Source of the DNA: Gammaproteobacteria bacterium
GTDB lineage: Bacteria; Pseudomonadota; Gammaproteobacteria; Pseudomonadales; Azotimanducaceae
Reading direction: 5' to 3'
NCBI GenBank assembly: GCA_009845835.1
Contig: VXYV01000087.1
Location: 1 to 43,159, forward strand
DNA length: 43,159 nt
Position numbers and translations under genes: made by a program. Below, in pieces: positions 8,679-18,606 of this stretch. Position 1 is the stretch's first letter. Every line of letters starts with the position of its first letter. Under the pieces are notes generated by a model that saw nothing but the letters and a program-made list of their open reading frames with translations, made no database searches and was not told the DNA's origin.

Positions 8679-9029
8679 ATGCGAAATAATAAAATCATAG
8701 AACGAATCGAAAACGCTCAGATGAAGGATTCGGTTCCTGAATTTCGCGCAGGAGATACCGTCACTGTTCAAGTAGTCGTGCGTGAAGGTTCGCGCGATCG
8801 ATTACAAGCATTCGAAGGTGTTGTAATTGGCAAACGTAATCGTGGCTTGAATTCTTCGTTTACCGTTCGAAAAATTTCGCATGGGGTGGGAGTCGAACGA
8901 ACCTTTCAAACACATAGTCCGACGATCGATTCGATTAAAGTCGTTCGCCGCGGCGATGTTCGGAAAGCGAAATTGTACTATTTACGTGAACGTTCTGGGC
9001 GGTCTGCTCGTATCAAAGAAAAGGTTTAG
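8679..9029 (+). CDS. rplS: 50S ribosomal protein L19
   Basis: 116 residues from ATG 8679, preceded by TTGGAG at 8665-8670. An upstream in-frame TTG at 8655 would add eight residues that the family lacks. Located at the 30S-50S interface. Conserved blocks: [93 protein letters not shown]. Ends the rpsP operon. A small perfect hairpin, CAAGAT-GT-ATCTTG, sits in the 38-bp gap after trmD, but without a T run. Confidence 0.96.
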   Translation: MRNNKIIERIENAQMKDSVPEFRAGDTVTVQVVVREGSRDRLQAFEGVVIGKRNRGLNSSFTVRKISHGVGVERTFQTHSPTIDSIKVVRRGDVRKAKLYYLRERSGRSARIKEKV

Positions 9030-9045
9030 ATAGAGCAACAACCAC

Positions 9046-9957
9046 TTGTCAAACGGTACAACAACTGAACTGAACGAGGTGCCGCGCGAAATCAATCAGT
9101 ACATAAACGATATTTGGCTAGAAAAAGGGTTATCCCAAAATACGTGCGATGCTTATCGACGAGATTTATTACAGTTTGTAGGTTGGACTAAAGACAATAT
9201 TCAGAACACCCGTGAGTCGACTGTCTTAGGATTTCTAGCCTACAAACAAGCTGAAGGACTAACAACTAGGTCTACTGCAAGAATGCTATCGACGCTTCGC
9301 GGTTATTTCAAGTATGCGATCGAACGTGAATTGATGCAAGTCGATCCATGTGCAAATATAAGTAACCCCCGTTTAGGGAGATACTTGCCTCAGGTTTTAT
9401 CTGAAATTGACGTCGAAAAGCTACTGCAGGCACCAGATCCGAAAAAGAGTGATACCGAATTCCGAGATCGCGTCATACTAGAATTAATGTACGCGACCGG
9501 GTTACGAGTTAGCGAAGTTGTTGAATTACCATTGACGTTCATCAACTTAAAACAAGGAATGCTTCGTGTGTTAGGAAAAGGTAATCGAGAGCGGATCGTA
9601 CCGATTGGAGAACACGCTCTTCATTGGTTAGAAAAGTATCTTATAAACGTGAGAGAAAATATTATCAAAACCAAGAGTTGTAAAGAATTGTTTCCTAGTA
9701 ACCGCGGTCAAGCGATGTGCCGGCAAACACTGTGGCACGCGATAAAAAGATATGCCTTACGAGCTGGGATCACGAAGCCGATTTCTGCCCATTCATTGCG
9801 ACATGCGTTCGCCACTCATTTAGTGAATCATGGAGCTGATTTACGTACTGTTCAGGTCATGTTAGGTCACGCTTCACTATCAACCACACAAATTTACACA
9901 CATGTTGCTGCCCAAAGATTGAAGGATCTACATGCACAACACCACCCACGAGGTTAA
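9046..9957 (+). CDS. xerD: Tyrosine recombinase XerD
   Basis: 303 residues if started at TTG 9046; a GTG a few codons later is an alternative. With XerC it resolves chromosome dimers at dif under FtsK control. The N-terminal SAM-like domain (about 15-105) contains YINDIWLEKGLSQNTCDAYRRDL. The catalytic domain has the full set: Arg in TGLRVSEVVEL, Lys in VLGKGNRERIVPIG, HSLRHAFATHL, and LGHASLSTTQIYTHV, which has the second His and the Tyr nucleophile. XerD rather than XerC is chosen from its position immediately before dsbC-recJ, as in E. coli. Confidence 0.92.
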   Translation: MSNGTTTELNEVPREINQYINDIWLEKGLSQNTCDAYRRDLLQFVGWTKDNIQNTRESTVLGFLAYKQAEGLTTRSTARMLSTLRGYFKYAIERELMQVDPCANISNPRLGRYLPQVLSEIDVEKLLQAPDPKKSDTEFRDRVILELMYATGLRVSEVVELPLTFINLKQGMLRVLGKGNRERIVPIGEHALHWLEKYLINVRENIIKTKSCKELFPSNRGQAMCRQTLWHAIKRYALRAGITKPISAHSLRHAFATHLVNHGADLRTVQVMLGHASLSTTQIYTHVAAQRLKDLHAQHHPRG

Positions 9958-9958
9958 C

Positions 9959-10768
9959 ATGAAAAAGTTGACGAAATTACACCAATTTGTTTGTATTGCT
10001 ACACTACTCACAGTCTTTACGAGCTTGACCAGCGCTCAGGAAGAGAGCGCTGAAAGCGACACGACTGAGATTCCGGCTTATGAATTCGAAATCGAGAAGG
10101 GCATTGACGAAAGTGTTAGTTCGAGTATTGTGGCAACACTAAATCGAACAGGAACCTTGATTCATTCTCTTGAATCGACTCCTATTCAAGATCTGTACCT
10201 AGTGAGAACTCAGCGAGATGACTTTCTGTATATTTCAGCAGACGGCCGGTACCTTCTTATAGGCGATCTCTACGAGCAACGGACCGACAGTTTTGCCAAT
10301 CTCACAGAAGAACGGCGACAAGAAATTTGGAAAGAGAGTCTAGCGTTAGCTAAAACTATTGATTTTGCGCCTGAAGAAGGAGATATTGAGTACGTTGTGC
10401 ACGTATTCACGGATATATCCTGTGGCTATTGTCGGCAACTTCATCGCAACATGGATTTGTATAACGAACTCGGTATCGAAATCAGATATCTAGCGTATCC
10501 ACGCGCGGGTAAGGGCTCGGAAGCATACCAACAAATGGTTTCAGCTTGGTGTTCGGATGATCCAAAGGCAGCTATGACTGTTCTGAAAAACGGAGGTACC
10601 ATCGACGCAAAGGAATGTGAAAACACCATCGATGAGCAGATGATACTAGCACAAAAAATGGGTTTGCGCGGAACGCCAATGTTAGTGTTACCTTCCGGTC
10701 AAACAATTCCGGGTGCGGTTGGTCCTGAGGAACTATTGAGCGTGTTACAACAGTCTGAAGATTCGTGA
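9959..10768 (+). CDS. dsbC: Thiol:disulfide interchange protein DsbC
   Basis: 269 residues from ATG 9959, one base after the xerD stop. The upstream frame to 9932 only overlaps xerD. Periplasmic disulfide isomerase, kept reduced by DsbD. A signal peptide is clear: MKKLTKLHQF, then a hydrophobic core, cleaved near TSAQEE. An N-terminal dimerisation domain follows (with LIHSLESTPIQDLYLVRTQRDDFLYISADGRYLLIGDLYE). The thioredoxin-like domain carries DISCGYCRQLH, the CGYC active site usual for DsbC, and the cis-Pro loop RGTPMLVLPSG. A second cysteine pair (WCSDDPK, KECEN) matches the structural disulfide of the family. Confidence 0.94.
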   Translation: MKKLTKLHQFVCIATLLTVFTSLTSAQEESAESDTTEIPAYEFEIEKGIDESVSSSIVATLNRTGTLIHSLESTPIQDLYLVRTQRDDFLYISADGRYLLIGDLYEQRTDSFANLTEERRQEIWKESLALAKTIDFAPEEGDIEYVVHVFTDISCGYCRQLHRNMDLYNELGIEIRYLAYPRAGKGSEAYQQMVSAWCSDDPKAAMTVLKNGGTIDAKECENTIDEQMILAQKMGLRGTPMLVLPSGQTIPGAVGPEELLSVLQQSEDS

Positions 10769-10856
10769 AAGAGTTCTTGGGAATTCTACATTGAGATTTT
10801 CCCATCACAGAGAGTGCGGTATTCACAAGTACATTCGAAACGTTTAGGGTAACTGT

Positions 10857-12596
10857 TTGACGTCGCAATTTTCCCAATTCACCACAAGAACCTTACCCGA
10901 ACAATGGTCCACGTTGATAGAAGAGTTGCAGGTACCACCACTCATTGCAAGAGTTTTAGCGGCGCGTGGTGTCAAGTCGTCGGCTGATTTAGTTACTCCC
11001 AAAAGTTCGTTGCTGCCGCCCGATCAGTTACCGGACATTAAACGTGCGGCTGCACGTTTAGTTCATGCCATACTGCATGACGAACACATTTTGATCGCGG
11101 GAGATTTCGATGCTGACGGTGCAACAGCAGCAGTTCTTTCTGTTGATTGCCTGAAACGTTTCGGTGCACAAAAAGTAAGTTTTGCTGTTCCTAATCGGTT
11201 TGAGTTCGGTTATGGACTGAGTAAAAACTTTGTGAACCAATTACTCCAGCATAAACCACAGGTAATTGTTACTGTCGATAACGGCATTAGTTCTGTTGAT
11301 GGGGTGCATACGGCCCGAAAGGCAGGAGTCGATGTGATCATAACCGATCATCATATACCACCGACTACACTTCCCCAAGCTCATGCTATTGTTAATCCCA
11401 AAATGCCAGGTTGTAATTTTGCAAGTGAACCCGCTGGAGTAGGAGTGGTTTTCTACTTAATGATAGAAGTACGCCGTCAGTTACGAGCTATCGGACACTT
11501 TCAAGATCGTGGTATCAAAGAACCAAACCTGATGTCGTGTGTTGATTTGGTCGCGATTGGTACCGTAGCTGACATGGTCCCGCTAGACTTTAATAATCGT
11601 CTACTTGTCAGACTTGGATTGGAGGTTATTAGGCGGAATAAAGTACGACCGGGTCTACAGGTATTAATCGATCAATGTAACTTACAACGTGATGAGATAA
11701 GCGAGGAAGAAATTGCTTTTCGGCTCGCTCCTCGACTAAATGCAGCTGGTCGTCTTGAAGATATGACTGCAGGGATTCGAGGACTGCTGGCTTCCGATTA
11801 TGAAATTGCTGAAAAATACATTTCACACTTGCGCAGTTTGAATGAAGAACGGCAAGATTTGCAAGAGGAATCAATCAAAAAAGCGGTTCAGTTAGTAAGT
11901 GACTCAGCTGAAAAGGCGCGCGGTTTTGTCTTCTACCATAGGAGCTTTCATGAAGGAATCGTAGGGTTAGTAGCTGGGCATATCTGCCGTCAGTATCATC
12001 GACCGACGATCATTTTTGCTGATAGCTTAGGAACCTCATCGAACTTATTGAAAGGTTCAGGTCGTAGTACCAACGATATACACATGCGTGATTTATTGGC
12101 AGGCATCGACGCGAAGTACCCTAATTTAATCTGCGGTTTTGGTGGCCACGCTGCAGCTGCAGGATTGACGATTCACAAAGATAGTTTTGCGCGATTTAAG
12201 ACGATCTTTCACAAAGTCTTAGCCGAACAGGTACCGATGAAAAATTTGAATCGGACTGAAATCACCGACGGCGAACTGGAATCCAAAGAGTTCACATGTG
12301 ATTTTGTGAAAACGTTACTTTCGTATGGCCCTTGGGGGATGGAATTCCCTCGACCACTATTTCATGGAGAGTTTAAGGTACTAAGTCAACAGCATATCAA
12401 AGATGGCAAACATCTAAAATTAGTCGTTACAAAGGATCAACAAGTTTTGGATGCGATTGCGTTTTCCGAATCACGCCGAGTCGACACAAGTGTTACATTT
12501 TCTTATCACCCGGCGATCAATACTTACAACCAAACGCCGACGGTGCAATTAATAATTCAATCGATAACACCTTCGTCGTTTGTACTTGAACATTAA
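10857..12596 (+). CDS. recJ: Single-stranded-DNA exonuclease RecJ
   Basis: 579 residues from TTG 10857. A 5'-3' ssDNA exonuclease acting in RecF-pathway recombination and in mismatch and base-excision repair. DHH-family motifs appear in order: ILIAGDFDADGATAAVLSVD, VTVDNGISSVDGV, VIITDHHIPP, and VAIGTVADMVPL. The DHHA1 region has EGIVGLVAGHICRQYHRPTIIF, LKGSGRST and CGFGGHAAAAGLTI. The OB domain follows with GPWGMEFPRPLF. All metal-binding Asp and His residues look intact. Order dsbC-recJ-prfB is the enterobacterial one. Confidence 0.95.
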   Translation: MTSQFSQFTTRTLPEQWSTLIEELQVPPLIARVLAARGVKSSADLVTPKSSLLPPDQLPDIKRAAARLVHAILHDEHILIAGDFDADGATAAVLSVDCLKRFGAQKVSFAVPNRFEFGYGLSKNFVNQLLQHKPQVIVTVDNGISSVDGVHTARKAGVDVIITDHHIPPTTLPQAHAIVNPKMPGCNFASEPAGVGVVFYLMIEVRRQLRAIGHFQDRGIKEPNLMSCVDLVAIGTVADMVPLDFNNRLLVRLGLEVIRRNKVRPGLQVLIDQCNLQRDEISEEEIAFRLAPRLNAAGRLEDMTAGIRGLLASDYEIAEKYISHLRSLNEERQDLQEESIKKAVQLVSDSAEKARGFVFYHRSFHEGIVGLVAGHICRQYHRPTIIFADSLGTSSNLLKGSGRSTNDIHMRDLLAGIDAKYPNLICGFGGHAAAAGLTIHKDSFARFKTIFHKVLAEQVPMKNLNRTEITDGELESKEFTCDFVKTLLSYGPWGMEFPRPLFHGEFKVLSQQHIKDGKHLKLVVTKDQQVLDAIAFSESRRVDTSVTFSYHPAINTYNQTPTVQLIIQSITPSSFVLEH

Positions 12597-12628
12597 TTTG
12601 ACCACTTAGACTAAAGGTAACCAAGTTT

Positions 12629-13727
12629 ATGGCTGAGATTACCGCTTTACGCGAACTCATTAAAGAACTCCACACGCGAACAGTTGCTCTTAGGAACTCT
12701 CTTTGACATTGATAGTAAAAAAGAACGTTTAGAGGAACTCAACTTAATCCTTACAGAATCTGAAACTTGGTCAGATTCCAACCGATCAGAAACATTGTCT
12801 AGAGAACAGTCTTCATTGGCGTCAACCATTGGTGTGGTAGAACTCGTTTCAAGTTTGCTTGAGGACGCCGATGACTTGCTAGTTTTAGCTATCGAAGAAA
12901 AAGAGCATGAAATTCTCGATGAAATCGAATCGATGCTAAACATAGTACAGCAAGACCTTAAGCCCCTGGAATTCAAAACCATGTTTTCGCATGAGTTAGA
13001 TCCTCTCAATGCTTACGTTGACATTCAGTTTGGTGCGGGGGGTACCGAGTCACAAGATTGGGCAAATATGCTGTTAAGAATGTACTTGCTTTGGGGTGAG
13101 AAAAACAATTTCGATTGCCGCATCACGGCTTTATCTGAAGGGGAAATAGCTGGCATTCGAAATGCCACCATTCAGGTTATCGGTGACTATGCGTTCGGTT
13201 GGTTGAGAACTGAGACCGGGATTCATCGGTTAGTTCGAAATTCACCTTTTGATTCAAATCATCGACGACACACTTCGTTTGCGTCTCTTTATGTATATGC
13301 AGAAATCGATGACGACATTGAGGTCGAAATTAAACCGGAAGAAGTTCGTACTGACACTTATCGGGCTAGTGGGGCAGGGGGACAGCATGTTAATCAAACC
13401 GACTCAGCGGTGAGACTGACTCACATTCCTACGAACACAGTGGTTCAGTGTCAAAGTGAACGTTCGCAGCATCGGAATCGCGAGCAAGCGTGGCGGCAAT
13501 TACGCGCGAAACTCTATCACTTAGCTTTACAAAAAGAGATCGAAGCGAAGCAAGCTCTAGAATCCGCTAAACCCAATATCGGTTTTGGGAGTCAAATTCG
13601 GTCCTATGTATTGGATCAATCCCGTGTTAAAGATCATCGTACTGGACATGAACGAACCGATCCCACAAGAGTGCTGGATGGAGACATTGGGTCATTTATG
13701 GAAGAGAGCTTAATCAAAGGCGTGTAG
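12629..13727 (+). CDS. prfB: Peptide chain release factor 2, programmed +1 frameshift
   Basis: Reads UAA and UGA stops and releases the peptide. Translation starts at ATG 12629 and runs 25 codons to CTT TGA (12701-12706). A +1 shift at CTT-T then continues as GAC ATT GAT AGT AAA AAA to the stop at 13725-13727, giving about 365 residues. UGA is codon 26, as in E. coli. Downstream features confirm RF2: the anticodon-like tripeptide SPF (NSPFDSNHRRHTSF) and the GGQ loop SGAGGQHVNQTDSAVRLTH. A frame beginning further in (12684) includes sequence from upstream of the shift in the wrong phase and is not the true N-terminus. lysS overlaps by one base. Confidence 0.96.
12690..12706 (+). promoter_or_regulatory. 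prfB: prfB programmed frameshift site
   Basis: AGGA lies a few bases before CTT TGA C (12701-12707). The internal Shine-Dalgarno-like AGG stalls and tensions the ribosome, and slippage on CUU occurs when UGA is read slowly, that is, when RF2 is scarce. The SD element is shorter here (TTAGGAACT) than the classical AGGGGGTAT. Confidence 0.9.
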
Positions 13728-15211
13728 TGCAAGATCGTAAAGAAACTACGGTAAGACGACGGAAGTTGGATTCGTTACGCGAGGACGGCGAAGCCTATCC
13801 TAATGACTTTAAGCGACAACATGTAGCTGCTGAATTACAGCAAGCTTTCAGCGCTGCTTCACAAGAGGAGTTAGCTAGTAATTCACATGAAACAGCGGTT
13901 GCCGGACGGGTACTGTTAAAACGCGAGTTAGGCAAGGCTAGTTTTTTAACGATTAAAGATCGCTCCGGTAAGATTCAGTGTTATCTTCGACAGGATTCAT
14001 TAGGTGCGGAAACCTATGAGCAGTTTGTGAACTTATGCGATATCGGCGATATTGTAGGAGTACGTGGACACCTCATGCGCACCCAAAAAGGGGAACTAAC
14101 CGTTCACGGTTCGGATTTTCGAATTCTTGTGAAGTCTTTACAACCATTTCCAGAAAAATTTCATGGGTTAGAGGATCAGGAAATCAGATACCGTCAGCGA
14201 TACGTCGATGTGATGGTAAACGACGAGTCAAGACGTGTCTTCGAAAAACGGTCGCAGATTCTACAATTACTCCGGCACTTTTTTGATAGCAGAGGGTACA
14301 TGGAAGTTGAAACGCCCATGATGCACGCTATCCCCGGAGGCGCGACCGCTAAACCGTTCATCACTAGACACAATTCATTAAACATGGACTTGTACTTGCG
14401 AGTAGCACCGGAACTGTATCTGAAACGATTGGTCATCGGCGGTTGGGAACGGGTCTATGAAATCAATCGAAATTTTCGTAACGAAGGATTGTCTACTCGT
14501 CACAATCCAGAGTTTACGATGCTAGAGTTTTACCAAGCCTATTCAACTTACGAGGATTTGATCAAGTTAACGACGACCTTGATGAGTGAACTAGCTGAAC
14601 AAGTACTCGGAGCAAAAGATTTCAGCTATGGCGATCACCAGATTTCTCTAAGTGACGAACCTCATGCGATACGCATGATAGACTCAGTCGCTGATGCGTT
14701 CGGCATCCCCCGTACCGACCGACTGTACGAAAAAAAGTATCTCCAAGAACTCGCTGCCAGTCGCGCTATTACTTTTTCACAGGATATGACATGGGGAACC
14801 ATGTTGAATGAGCTTTTTGAGTCGCTAGTCCAACCGACTTTGATTCAACCAACATTTGTTGTGGAATATCCAACGGAAATCTCACCGCTGGCAAAGCGAA
14901 GTGTGAATAATGAATGTGTTACGGACCGCTTTGAGTACTTCATCGCAGGACAAGAAATAGCTAATGGATTTTCAGAATTGAATGATCCAGACGACCAAGA
15001 ATCACGTTTTCGTTCACAAGTTGAACAAGCAAAACTCGGTGATGAAGAAGCGATGAGATTCGATCAAGATTTCATTACGGCGTTGCAGTACGGTTTACCG
15101 CCAACCGCTGGCGAAGGTATTGGGATTGATCGCTTGGTCATGCTGTTAACCAACCGCACTTCGATTCGCGATGTACTGTTATTCCCACAGTTGAGACCTA
15201 AAGCGCAGTGA
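13727..15211 (+). CDS. lysS: Lysyl-tRNA synthetase, class II
   Basis: 494 residues from GTG 13727, whose first base is the last base of the prfB stop, so the two are translationally coupled. Charges tRNA-Lys. An N-terminal OB-fold anticodon domain ([29 protein letters not shown]) precedes the class II core. That core has [17 protein letters not shown], motif 1 around [24 protein letters not shown], motif 2 in [25 protein letters not shown], and motif 3 in [13 protein letters not shown]. Length is normal for the family. It ends inside the ung start. Confidence 0.97.
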   Translation: MQDRKETTVRRRKLDSLREDGEAYPNDFKRQHVAAELQQAFSAASQEELASNSHETAVAGRVLLKRELGKASFLTIKDRSGKIQCYLRQDSLGAETYEQFVNLCDIGDIVGVRGHLMRTQKGELTVHGSDFRILVKSLQPFPEKFHGLEDQEIRYRQRYVDVMVNDESRRVFEKRSQILQLLRHFFDSRGYMEVETPMMHAIPGGATAKPFITRHNSLNMDLYLRVAPELYLKRLVIGGWERVYEINRNFRNEGLSTRHNPEFTMLEFYQAYSTYEDLIKLTTTLMSELAEQVLGAKDFSYGDHQISLSDEPHAIRMIDSVADAFGIPRTDRLYEKKYLQELAASRAITFSQDMTWGTMLNELFESLVQPTLIQPTFVVEYPTEISPLAKRSVNNECVTDRFEYFIAGQEIANGFSELNDPDDQESRFRSQVEQAKLGDEEAMRFDQDFITALQYGLPPTAGEGIGIDRLVMLLTNRTSIRDVLLFPQLRPKAQ

Positions 15212-15921
15212 GTACTACTCTCAAACGAGTTAGACTCGAAGAGTCTTGGAAACAAGCGTTGGAGTCTGAGTTTACTGCCTCCTATATGACTCGGCTACGC
15301 AAATTTTTGCTTGACGAAGCCAGCGCAGGTAAAAAGATTTATCCACCGTTCGCTAATCTATTCACGGCACTCGATTTATGTCCTGTTCAATCAGTGCGCG
15401 TCGTCATTATCGGGCAAGACCCGTATCACCGACCTAATCAAGCACATGGATTATGTTTCAGTGTACAACCAGGTGTACCACCACCACCCTCGTTAGTCAA
15501 CATCTTGAAAGAAGTGCAACAAGATTTGCAAAACGGGAATACTCAATCGCGGTCGATCATCGAAACTAAAGGTTGTTTGAGTGGTTGGGCGGAGCAAGGC
15601 GTTTTGTTGTTGAATTCCGTTCTCACAGTCATAGAGGGTCGCCCTGGGGCACATCAAGGGTACGGTTGGGAACGCTTCACAGATCGAGTAGTTGATGTGG
15701 TAAATCAACAATGTGAAAATGTTGTCTTTATGCTCTGGGGAAGACCCGCGCAAAAAAAGGGTGAGTTGGTCGATGATAACAAGCACTTGATTCTCAAAGC
15801 CGCACACCCATCGCCACTTTCAGCCGAGCGAGGATTTATTGGCTGTCGGCACTTTTCACAAGCTAATCAATATTTAACTGAGCACGGACACGAGCCAATA
15901 GACTGGTTTCGAGTGATTTAA
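15208..15921 (+). CDS. ung: Uracil-DNA glycosylase
   Basis: 237 residues from GTG 15208, overlapping the lysS stop by four bases. Removes uracil from DNA as the first step of base-excision repair. Family 1 UDG motifs are complete: [22 protein letters not shown], with the catalytic Asp; the [13 protein letters not shown] loop; LLLNSVLTV; and the minor-groove loop [13 protein letters not shown] with its His. No signal of transfer or damage. Confidence 0.96.
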   Translation: MSTTLKRVRLEESWKQALESEFTASYMTRLRKFLLDEASAGKKIYPPFANLFTALDLCPVQSVRVVIIGQDPYHRPNQAHGLCFSVQPGVPPPPSLVNILKEVQQDLQNGNTQSRSIIETKGCLSGWAEQGVLLLNSVLTVIEGRPGAHQGYGWERFTDRVVDVVNQQCENVVFMLWGRPAQKKGELVDDNKHLILKAAHPSPLSAERGFIGCRHFSQANQYLTEHGHEPIDWFRVI

Positions 15922-15934
15922 TCTAGGAGGAACT

Positions 15935-16549
15935 TTGAGTCAATATTTTGAGATTCACGCCCAGAATCCACAACTTCGACTTCTGAAACAGGCGACCGAC
16001 ATCGTCAAAAATGGCGGTATAGTGGTGTACCCGACGGACTCGTCGTATGCCATTGGTTGTGGTTTAACCAACAATACTTCCCTGGAGCGAATTCGAAAAA
16101 TTCGCCGACTATCGGCAAATCATTTGTTTGCGATCATTTGCAAAGATTTATCAGAGCTCTCGAACTACTCGAATGTCACGAATACGCACTATCGACTCAT
16201 ACGACGACACACGCCTGGACCATTTACGTTTATTCTTAAGGCTTCTAGAGATGTCCCTCGGCGAGTGGTTGGCACAAAGCGACGCGAAATAGGATTACGA
16301 ATTCCTGACTGCCGGATTGTTATGTGCTTGCTAGCTGAACTCAATGAACCGATACTGTCAACATCGTTAGTGTTACCAGACACCGATGAAGTTCTGGTAG
16401 AACCGCAAAAGATGCGTCAATTACTAGAACATGAAGTAGATGTCATTTTGGACGGGGGAGTAATTGGGGAAGGGCAGACTACGCTGGTGAACCTAACTCA
16501 AGATGTACCGGTAATTGCCCGGCAGGGTATTGGCAAACTATTGGTGTAG
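15935..16549 (+). CDS. yciO: YciO-like member of the Sua5/YrdC family
   Basis: 204 residues from TTG 15935, with an ideal AGGAGG at 15925-15930 deciding the start. The N-terminus SQYFEIHAQNPQLRLLKQA follows E. coli YciO closely, including the position of YPTDSSYAIGCGL and HTPGPFTFILKAS. Sua5/YrdC proteins make threonylcarbamoyl-AMP for the t6A37 tRNA modification. YciO has the same fold, and its physiological role is less settled. YciO rather than TsaC is assigned from the N-terminal match and from its place between ung and trpS. Confidence 0.88.
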   Translation: MSQYFEIHAQNPQLRLLKQATDIVKNGGIVVYPTDSSYAIGCGLTNNTSLERIRKIRRLSANHLFAIICKDLSELSNYSNVTNTHYRLIRRHTPGPFTFILKASRDVPRRVVGTKRREIGLRIPDCRIVMCLLAELNEPILSTSLVLPDTDEVLVEPQKMRQLLEHEVDVILDGGVIGEGQTTLVNLTQDVPVIARQGIGKLLV

Positions 16550-16586
16550 ACGGTAGAGTGCAAGTTTTGCTTGGTAGGGAAGAGCA

Positions 16587-17789
16587 GTGAATCACAATCG
16601 AGTCGTATCCGGCATGCGTCCGACAGGACGGTTGCATTTAGGGCACTATCACGGTGTACTAAAAAACTGGATTGAACTACAGCATCGCTGGGATTGTTTT
16701 TTCTTTGTGGCGGATTGGCATGCATTGACCACGGATTATCAGAATTCTGAACTGATAGCTGAGTACACCCGTGAGATGATCATCGATTGGTTAGCAAGTG
16801 GTTTATCGCCACAGTCATGTACGATTTTTGTTCAGAGTCGAGTTCCAGAGCATGCCGAATTGCATGTTTTACTCTCGATGGTAACACCGTTAAGTTGGCT
16901 TGAACGGGTACCAAGTTACAAAGACACGATCAAGAAGTTGAATGACCGTGACCTCAACACTTACGGTTTTTTGGGATATCCGTTACTTCAAGCAGCAGAT
17001 ATTCTGTTGTATCAAGCCGATACGGTCCCTGTCGGGGCCGATCAGGTGGCACATGTAGAACTCACGCGTGAGATTGCGAGAACTTTCAACTTTGCTTTCG
17101 GGCGTGGCGACGATTGGGAGGACTTAGCTTTTCGTGCTTTAAGTCGTTTACCGAAAAGACTCAAGCAGAAGTATATTGAAGCCCGAACACAATTTATTGA
17201 ACAGGGTCTTACCGATAATATTGCGAGACTACAAGAACAGTTAAAAGATCAACATTACCTCACTGAGGATGAGACCGAGCGGTTGTTAGGTTATCTTGAA
17301 GGCGTTGGAAGAATGATTCTGTCTGAACCTCAAGCAATGTTGACCGATAAACCAGCTCTTCCGGGATTAGACGGCGAAAAAATGTCTAAGTCATATAACA
17401 ACGTTATCTATCTCCGTGAAGAATCCGGGCAAGTTGAACATAAGATACGCAAGATGCAAACCGACCCGGCACGAGTTCGCCGTAGCGATCCGGGCGACCC
17501 GAAAAAATGTCCCGTTTATGCACTGCACAAGGTGTACTCTGACTCGTCGACGCTAAATTGGGTTAACTCAGGCTGCCAGTCGGCTCGTATTGGATGTTTA
17601 GAGTGTAAGGGACCACTTATCGATAGCATAAATAAAGAACAGGATCAATTTAAGGAGCGAGCAGCTCAATATGTTGAGGAACCGACGGTCATTTCGCATA
17701 TTATTAGCGAAGGTTCTGAAACAGCTCGAGTGGCCGCGAAAGAAACTTTAGGTGAAGTACGTTCAGCTATAGGAATTGGCCGACGATGA
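16587..17789 (+). CDS. trpS: Tryptophanyl-tRNA synthetase, long form
   Basis: 400 residues from GTG 16587. Class Ic synthetase charging tRNA-Trp. The HIGH motif is HLGHYHG (residues 18-24) within SGMRPTGRLHLGHYHG; the second motif is GEKMSKSYNN. At 400 residues it is longer than E. coli TrpS (334). The extra length is an insertion before KMSKS (about 165-255, rich in charged residues, LKQKYIEARTQFIEQG), as seen in Pseudomonas and Xanthomonas type enzymes. The last four bases overlap the scpA ATG. Confidence 0.95.
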   Translation: MNHNRVVSGMRPTGRLHLGHYHGVLKNWIELQHRWDCFFFVADWHALTTDYQNSELIAEYTREMIIDWLASGLSPQSCTIFVQSRVPEHAELHVLLSMVTPLSWLERVPSYKDTIKKLNDRDLNTYGFLGYPLLQAADILLYQADTVPVGADQVAHVELTREIARTFNFAFGRGDDWEDLAFRALSRLPKRLKQKYIEARTQFIEQGLTDNIARLQEQLKDQHYLTEDETERLLGYLEGVGRMILSEPQAMLTDKPALPGLDGEKMSKSYNNVIYLREESGQVEHKIRKMQTDPARVRRSDPGDPKKCPVYALHKVYSDSSTLNWVNSGCQSARIGCLECKGPLIDSINKEQDQFKERAAQYVEEPTVISHIISEGSETARVAAKETLGEVRSAIGIGRR

Positions 17790-18598
17790 CAAACTTGACG
17801 AGTGTCACAGAAACAGATGTGAAACGAGATGAAACTCTTCAGTCCGACTATTCCATTCCCGATGACTTATATGTCCCACCGGATGCACTAATTGTCGTTC
17901 TACAACAGTTCACTGGACCATTAGATTTACTTCTTTATCTCATTCGAAAACAAAACTTAGACATCCTCGAACTACCCATTGCTGAAATTACTGAGCAGTA
18001 TATGGCATACATCGACGTTATGACTGACCTACGTTTCGAACTTGCTGGCGATTATTTAGTGATGGCTGCAACCCTTGCAGAGATTAAGTCAAAGATGATG
18101 CTACCACGCATATCCGATCTTGACGACGAAGAGGAAGACCCCCGCGCACAACTCGCAAGGCAATTACTGGAATATGAGCAATTTAAGATGGCTGCCGAAG
18201 ATCTAGATGTTTTGCCTCGAGAGAATCGTGACTTTTTTGTTTCGAAAGTCGGCTACGACCGCGCGGCGAAAGTTGTTGCACCCCCGCCAGTATTGATTGA
18301 TTCGTTGATTTCGGTATTGCGGGAGCTCATCGAAAAACAAAGGCTCAAGATTGAGTATCAAATTCAGTATCAGCAGTTATCGGTGAGCGATCGTATGAAG
18401 ATAATCATGGAGACAGTAATGGCGGTCGATGGCTTCGTACCTTTTACGTGTTTCTACGACGAGGCAGAACGTGGCCTGGGTGTGATTGTTTCTTTTATTG
18501 CTCTACTGGAACTAATGAAGGAACGCGAGGTGAAAGTGATTCAAACTAGTGCTTTTGCGCCAATTTACGTTGCCAAAAAATCAGAAATTACTCAGTAG
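17786..18598 (+). CDS. scpA: Segregation and condensation protein A (ScpA)
   Basis: 270 residues. Kleisin subunit that bridges SMC heads; with ScpB and SMC it compacts and segregates the chromosome. Typical text: FTGPLDLLLYLIRKQNLDILELPIAEITEQYMAYI (about 45-80), then LAGDYLVMAATLAEIKSKMMLP. The C-terminal winged helix is SFIALLELMKEREVKVIQ. The ATG overlaps the trpS stop (ATGA), so translation is probably coupled, and scpB follows eight bases later. Gammaproteobacteria outside the enterics often use SMC-ScpAB rather than MukBEF. Confidence 0.94.
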   Translation: MTNLTSVTETDVKRDETLQSDYSIPDDLYVPPDALIVVLQQFTGPLDLLLYLIRKQNLDILELPIAEITEQYMAYIDVMTDLRFELAGDYLVMAATLAEIKSKMMLPRISDLDDEEEDPRAQLARQLLEYEQFKMAAEDLDVLPRENRDFFVSKVGYDRAAKVVAPPPVLIDSLISVLRELIEKQRLKIEYQIQYQQLSVSDRMKIIMETVMAVDGFVPFTCFYDEAERGLGVIVSFIALLELMKEREVKVIQTSAFAPIYVAKKSEITQ

Positions 18599-18606
18599 AT
18601 TCTGCT

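Noticed and set aside
12684-12704. In-frame TTG at 12684 as the start of prfB
   Set aside because: The CTT TGA shift site with ATG 12629 upstream gives the family's normal N-terminus; the upstream codons in the other phase are an artefact.
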